From Methanohalophilus profundi (lineage in GTDB: Archaea; Halobacteriota; Methanosarcinia; Methanosarcinales; Methanosarcinaceae), in the NCBI RefSeq assembly GCF_004137855.1, contig NZ_QBKB01000002.1:491327-555326 (forward strand): DNA of 64,000 nt, in the 5' to 3' direction. Both the position numbers and the translations under genes were made by a program. This document shows positions 60,309-64,000 of the stretch, one piece after another. How positions within the stretch are numbered: position 1 is the stretch's first letter; each line of letters starts with the position of its first letter. Below the pieces are notes generated by a model. It was not told where the DNA came from. It saw nothing but the letters and a program-made list of their open reading frames with translations, and made no database searches.

Positions 60309-61331
60309 ATGGAAATAATCATCTGGATTCTACTTGCGTTTTTTATAAGCCAATCAGCAATGTTTTCCGGTCTTACTATCGGCCTTTTCGGACTGAGCAG
60401 AATGGGGCTGGAAACTGAAGCTGAATCAGGCAATTTAGCTGCAAAAAAAGTGCTGGACATCAGGCACGATTCGAACTATCTTTTAACAACCTTACTGTGG
60501 GGGAATGTAGCTGCAAACGTCCTTATAACCCTGTTAACAGATTCTCTAATGGGCGGAACAGCTGCCTTCCTTTTCTCTACAGTAATTATTACCTGTTTTG
60601 GGGAAATTATGCCCCAGGCATATTTTACAAGGAAAGCCCTGAAAGCCGGCGCATCCCTTGTACCAATTGTCAGAGTATATCAGTTGCTCCTGTTCCCGGT
60701 TGCAAAATCTTCGGCAATAATGCTTGACTGGTGGCTTGGGAAAGAGGAGATAACATTTTTCAGGGAACGCTCGTTGAAAAAAGTTCTCCAGAGGCATATA
60801 CAGTCGGAACGGTCCGATATCGGAAGTGTGGAAGGACAGGGAGCTCTTAATTTCTTGACTCTGGATGATACCAAAATCACAAAGGAAGGTAACCCAATCG
60901 ACCCAAAGAGTATAATTGCACTTCCTACAAAAAACAGGAAACCGGTTTTTCCGGAAGTTAAACAGACCCTTGAAGATCCGTTTCTTAAGAAAGTCAGTGA
61001 AGCCGGCAGAAAATGGATTATTATCACCAATCTGGAAGGGGAACCTATACGAACCCTTAACAGTGATGATCTTTTCAGAGATCTAGCCTACGGTAACACC
61101 ATCTATCCCGAAGATTATTGCCACAGACCTGTTATTGTCACGTCACCAAAAACCAGACTCGAAGAGATTATCCCGAAACTTCGGCTGTATCCTGACCAAG
61201 ATAAAGGGGAAGTAATTGATCTGGATGTCATAATCTACTGGACAGCTGATGATAAAAGGATCATGACAGGTTCAGATATCCTTGCCAGGCTACTTAGAGG
61301 GGTTGTAAGACGGGTGGAGACTACATTCTGA
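60309..61331 (+). CDS. CNNM/CorC-like membrane protein (DUF21 domain)
   Basis: The 340-residue protein has an N-terminal DUF21 transmembrane region (SAMFSGLTIGLFGLSRMGLE, about four spans) followed by a cytoplasmic CBS-like region (LTLDDTKITKEGNPIDP...). Members are thought to move or sense magnesium or sodium. Start chosen at 60309 (aggaag upstream) rather than 60294. Confidence 0.8.
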   Translation: MEIIIWILLAFFISQSAMFSGLTIGLFGLSRMGLETEAESGNLAAKKVLDIRHDSNYLLTTLLWGNVAANVLITLLTDSLMGGTAAFLFSTVIITCFGEIMPQAYFTRKALKAGASLVPIVRVYQLLLFPVAKSSAIMLDWWLGKEEITFFRERSLKKVLQRHIQSERSDIGSVEGQGALNFLTLDDTKITKEGNPIDPKSIIALPTKNRKPVFPEVKQTLEDPFLKKVSEAGRKWIIITNLEGEPIRTLNSDDLFRDLAYGNTIYPEDYCHRPVIVTSPKTRLEEIIPKLRLYPDQDKGEVIDLDVIIYWTADDKRIMTGSDILARLLRGVVRRVETTF

Positions 61332-61646
61332 ACGGTTTTTTGATCCACCTATCAAAAACAGAGGATAGGGGAGATAATTCACGATAAAGATTTTTTGAAG
61401 TCTGATGAGACTGAAAGAGTTATATTTGCCCTGAAACCGTGCCAGAAACTCTATGCATGGGTTTACTTCGATAAGTACAGGGAGTTCTGTACCCTTGTAT
61501 ACTGCAATGTTCATGGATTGTGACAAAACTGCATCGAAATCAGGAAACAACTCAGGTTAACAGTCCAGTGTCACAGAGAGATATGTCTGCAAAAAGCTTT
61601 CGGTGTCTGAAAAACACAAGAGTCTGCAGTCTGGTTTATATCGGTT
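61332..61646. other. Gene-poor 315-nt stretch
   Basis: No confident gene. A short plus-strand frame from about TTG 61398 to TGA 61521 (41 codons) reads protein-like (CQKLYAWVYFDKYREF) but lacks a clear ribosome site and any recognised family. It could be a remnant. A minus-strand frame at 61290-61550 also has no support. The rest is AT-rich spacer. Confidence 0.3.
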
Positions 61647-61934
61647 TTAACTTTTAAAAATCTGGTTATACTTTTGGGTCCAGTGTAACTGCGAACCCCC
61701 GGCAATAAACATTGAGACTGCAATTGCTTCTGCTATCTCATCTTCAGTTGCACCATTATCTTTTGCACGCGATGCATGAATTTCTACACATTTTTCACAC
61801 CTCATCAGGACCGATGAGGAAACAGCGATCAATTCTTTTGTCTTTGTATCCAGGGCGCTGTCCTTGAAAAGTGATGCACGCATGTCTGCAAATGCGTTTG
61901 CAGTTTCCGGTAATTTATCGATAAGAAATTTCAT
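61647..61934 (-). CDS. Carboxymuconolactone decarboxylase/AhpD-like protein
   Basis: The 95-residue helical protein shows the AhpD-type redox motif CEKCVEIHASRA and AEAIAVSMFIAGGS. The CxxC plus His suggests peroxidase-type or thiol-disulfide activity. No partner (e.g. peroxiredoxin) lies next to it. Confidence 0.85.
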   Translation of the reverse strand: MKFLIDKLPETANAFADMRASLFKDSALDTKTKELIAVSSSVLMRCEKCVEIHASRAKDNGATEDEIAEAIAVSMFIAGGSQLHWTQKYNQIFKS

Positions 61935-62017
61935 TAATTATCTCCTGATAGGATATAACGAACAAGAATATAGATAATTATTGCTACTGTAATTAATACA
62001 AGTATGTTTCCAGCTCT

Positions 62018-62860
62018 TTAAATTTCAATATCCACCTCATACACTTCTTCAACATTCTTCTTATGAACCTTCCAGAAAACTTCTTCCCCATAGGTTTCAA
62101 CAAGTTTTAGGGTTCGCCTGGGAATAGTTTTTGGCCCCAGTACTGCACCGGGACGTTGCGGATCATCAATATAATCCGTCTCCATCATGAAACGACTACC
62201 CTGCTTAAGGGCTTCTTCAATTGCTCCTTTGCCGGCAAGTACACCAGGATAAAGGCCTATCCTTTCACAGACATCAACAAGCGGAGGTGCATAATGTTTC
62301 ACAACCTTCCCGGGGGGAATACCAACACTCTTTGCCCTGCTGGCAATGTCCTCCAGCTCAGCTTCTCCTACACTTTCGGTATGCAGCTGGACAGCACATC
62401 CCAGATCCTTGCCCAGGCAAAAAGCATGAGACATTATTGAGTTGGAGGCTTCCCATACCTCATCCGAAACAGGATAATGAGGACGTCCGCTTTTCAACCC
62501 CACGGCAATGCCCTCGTTTACATATTCAGATGCAATTTCCAGACCTGACTTCATAAGAGAAACAGCTTTTTTGATCTCCATTTTTTCACAGAGTCTGGTG
62601 ATTTCTGCCGGATGTACGCCAAGCACCGGAAAAGCACCAACCCCGATTTCATTGATCTGGCGGACAATATCCACAGTTTCATCAAATACAGCACGATAGT
62701 CATCGGGTTTTACAACTTCGACCCCAAGAGTCCATGTAGGTTTGGAGACCACCATCATATGAGTCCCCCCTGCATTCTGGAATTGCTTTACAGCATCAAT
62801 ACCCTTTGCCCGGGGGTCAATATGTATATGCTCATCGGTAATAGGAATATTTGGGGGCAT
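62018..62860 (-). CDS. TatD-like metal-dependent hydrolase
   Basis: The 280-residue protein has TIM-barrel metal ligands: TDEHIHIDP at the start, the VQLHTESV segment, VKHYAPP and METDYIDDP. This fits the TatD branch of the amidohydrolase superfamily, and an archaeal sub-branch of it. Substrate unknown (DNase activity exists in TatD relatives). Its ATG is 190 nt upstream of, and divergent from, icd. Confidence 0.8.
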   Translation of the reverse strand: MPPNIPITDEHIHIDPRAKGIDAVKQFQNAGGTHMMVVSKPTWTLGVEVVKPDDYRAVFDETVDIVRQINEIGVGAFPVLGVHPAEITRLCEKMEIKKAVSLMKSGLEIASEYVNEGIAVGLKSGRPHYPVSDEVWEASNSIMSHAFCLGKDLGCAVQLHTESVGEAELEDIASRAKSVGIPPGKVVKHYAPPLVDVCERIGLYPGVLAGKGAIEEALKQGSRFMMETDYIDDPQRPGAVLGPKTIPRRTLKLVETYGEEVFWKVHKKNVEEVYEVDIEI

Positions 62861-62978
62861 GAGAGAAAGTATGATTCCCTGTGATATAAAAATACTCAGG
62901 AAACGAAATTAATCTAATAAGCCCCAGATATAATCAAAAATATATAAACCATAATTATTGCAATCAACTGGGCAGATA

Positions 62979-62989
62979 GCATATATATG
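62979..62989 (+). promoter_or_regulatory. Putative TATA box of icd
   Basis: The AT-rich element catatatatga, about 65 nt upstream of the ATG, is the best box in the interval; transcription would begin about 25 nt downstream. Confidence 0.4.
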
Positions 62990-63050
62990 ATGGAGGCATT
63001 AAAGGGGCACAATAGCCGTATTAATACAATTAATTATAGAAGTGATTAAA

Positions 63051-64000
63051 ATGAGTAAAACTGCAGCAGTTATTAAAGGAGATGGAGTCGGGCCGGAACT
63101 TGTCGATGCCATGCTTAAAGTAGCAGAGGCAGCAGGTACGAATGTGGAGTTTGTACCCTGTGAAGCCGGTGCCGCCTGGTGGGAGGAAAACGGAGGAAAT
63201 ACCCTTATTCCCGATGAGACATGGGAAATACTGGAAAACTCCGATGCCTGTTTCAAAGGACCAACTACCACCCCCGGAGGTGCGGGTTCTCCAAAAAGTG
63301 TCGCAGTATCAATCAGACAGAAATACAATCTTTACGCAAATGTCCGACCTACAAAAACATTCCCCAACACAAACACTCCCCTTGGTGATGTTGACTTTAT
63401 CTGCGTACGTGAAGGAACGGAAGGAATGTACATAGGTGAAGAAGTAAAACTGACGGATGATGTGTATATAGCACTGCGTAAGATCACCCGACCGGCCTGC
63501 CGTAGCATTGCAAGGTATGCCTTTGAAGAAGCAAAGAAACGTGGGTATGATACGGTCGTTCCAATCCACAAGAGCAACATCCTCAAACAGACATGTGGAA
63601 CTTTCCTGGAAGAGGTCGAGAATATAGGAAAAGAATATCCTCATATTGACATCTGGGAATACCACATCGACAATATTGCTCAGCAACTTATCAAGAACCC
63701 ACAGCTTTTCAACAAGAAAGTATTGCTTTCCACAAACCTGTTCATGGATGTTATCAGTGAGGAATGCTCCGCTCTTATAGGAAGTATCGGCCTGATATAT
63801 TCTGCAAACATCGGGGACAATTATGCAATGTTTGAACCTGCCCACGGTTCAGCACCTAAATACGCAGGAGAAGACAAAGTAAATCCCGTTGCAACAATTC
63901 TTGCAGGCGCCTGGATGCTTGACTACCTCGGAGAAAAAGACAATGCAAATGCTATTTTCAAAGCAACCGAAGAAGTCATTTCCCAAGGCGAGTATGTAAC
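63051..64000 (+). CDS. icd: Isocitrate dehydrogenase, partial (C-terminus beyond window)
   Basis: The frame starts MSKTAAVIKGDGVGPELVDA at ATG 63051 and is open to the window edge (316 residues seen). It has the isocitrate/isopropylmalate dehydrogenase core: a substrate-binding arginine region (YANVRPTKTF), VREGTEGMYIGEE, and the Asp/Ala-rich cofactor segment FEPAHGSAPKYAG. The Ser/Arg loop and the NIGDNYAMFEP context favour isocitrate over isopropylmalate. It makes 2-oxoglutarate in the oxidative branch. NAD versus NADP use is not decided here. Confidence 0.85.
   Translation, partial: MSKTAAVIKGDGVGPELVDAMLKVAEAAGTNVEFVPCEAGAAWWEENGGNTLIPDETWEILENSDACFKGPTTTPGGAGSPKSVAVSIRQKYNLYANVRPTKTFPNTNTPLGDVDFICVREGTEGMYIGEEVKLTDDVYIALRKITRPACRSIARYAFEEAKKRGYDTVVPIHKSNILKQTCGTFLEEVENIGKEYPHIDIWEYHIDNIAQQLIKNPQLFNKKVLLSTNLFMDVISEECSALIGSIGLIYSANIGDNYAMFEPAHGSAPKYAGEDKVNPVATILAGAWMLDYLGEKDNANAIFKATEEVISQGEYV

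Noticed and set aside
61290-61550. 86-residue minus-strand reading frame after the CNNM-like gene
   Set aside because: It overlaps the end of that gene, has no ribosome site and no coherent composition.

Overview
The window is a chromosomal segment from a methylotrophic, cytochrome-containing methanogenic archaeon of the Methanosarcinales, family Methanosarcinaceae. My best guess is the Methanohalophilus / Methanolobus / Methanococcoides group, but the genus is inference. The evidence is a complete mcrBDCGA operon, membrane-bound heterodisulfide reductase hdrED, the MCR-arginine methylase Mmp10, a two-subunit pyruvate carboxylase with its biotin ligase, the D-family DNA polymerase large subunit, an archaeal MCM, a group II chaperonin and archaeal TATA-box promoters. 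No CRISPR array, insertion sequence, prophage or replication origin was recognised.

Layout. 1-6.3 kb: a HerA-type ATPase (cut by the window edge), diphthine synthase, thermosome, a DUF2119-like protein, an S4/FtsJ-like methyltransferase and an Old Yellow Enzyme homologue. 6.3-8.4 kb: ccmABC haem-export genes for cytochrome c maturation. 8.5-11.2 kb: universal stress protein, msrB, RNase P RNA and two tandem DUF116 genes. 11.2-14.5 kb: hdrED, then a small sulfite-reductase-like sirohaem protein and a rubrerythrin-like protein. 14.6-19.4 kb: TrmJ-like methylase, MCM, DUF424 and two coiled-coil genes. 19.4-24.9 kb: pycBA-birA and two exported proteins. 25-30 kb: AAA+ ATPase and PolD large subunit. 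29.9-36.4 kb: mmp10 divergent from mcrBDCGA. 36.5-40.6 kb: proA, proB and a degenerate receiver-PAS-kinase. 40.6-42.6 kb: a CcmF split into two genes in inverted order. 42.8-46.3 kb: carS, pyrE, purD, argF. 46.3-49.6 kb: a hairpin-rich intergenic region, tRNA-Leu(CAG), an AT-rich PLD/zinc-ribbon gene and several small genes. 49.7-51.3 kb: an iron-sulfur oxidoreductase reading frame that is broken. 51.5-54.6 kb: an iron-complex/B12 type ABC importer. 54.7-64 kb: purB, an FmdE-like protein, uvrA, small membrane proteins, a CNNM-like protein, an AhpD-like protein, a TatD-like hydrolase and the start of isocitrate dehydrogenase.

The central energy genes work together. Mcr releases methane and forms the CoM-S-S-CoB heterodisulfide. 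HdrDE reduces that heterodisulfide with membrane electrons. Mmp10 modifies McrA. CcmABC and CcmF mature the c-type cytochromes these methanogens use in electron transport.

The strongest anomaly is that at least eight frame breaks, nearly all one-base length changes in mononucleotide runs, interrupt otherwise intact genes (ccmA, the sirohaem protein twice, rubrerythrin-like, mcm, purD, argF, the Fe-S oxidoreductase). Because mcm is expected to be essential, I read most of these as sequence-assembly indels rather than true pseudogenes. The most interesting unexplained stretch is the promoter-preceded, hairpin-rich region between argF and tRNA-Leu, which may encode a structured RNA.
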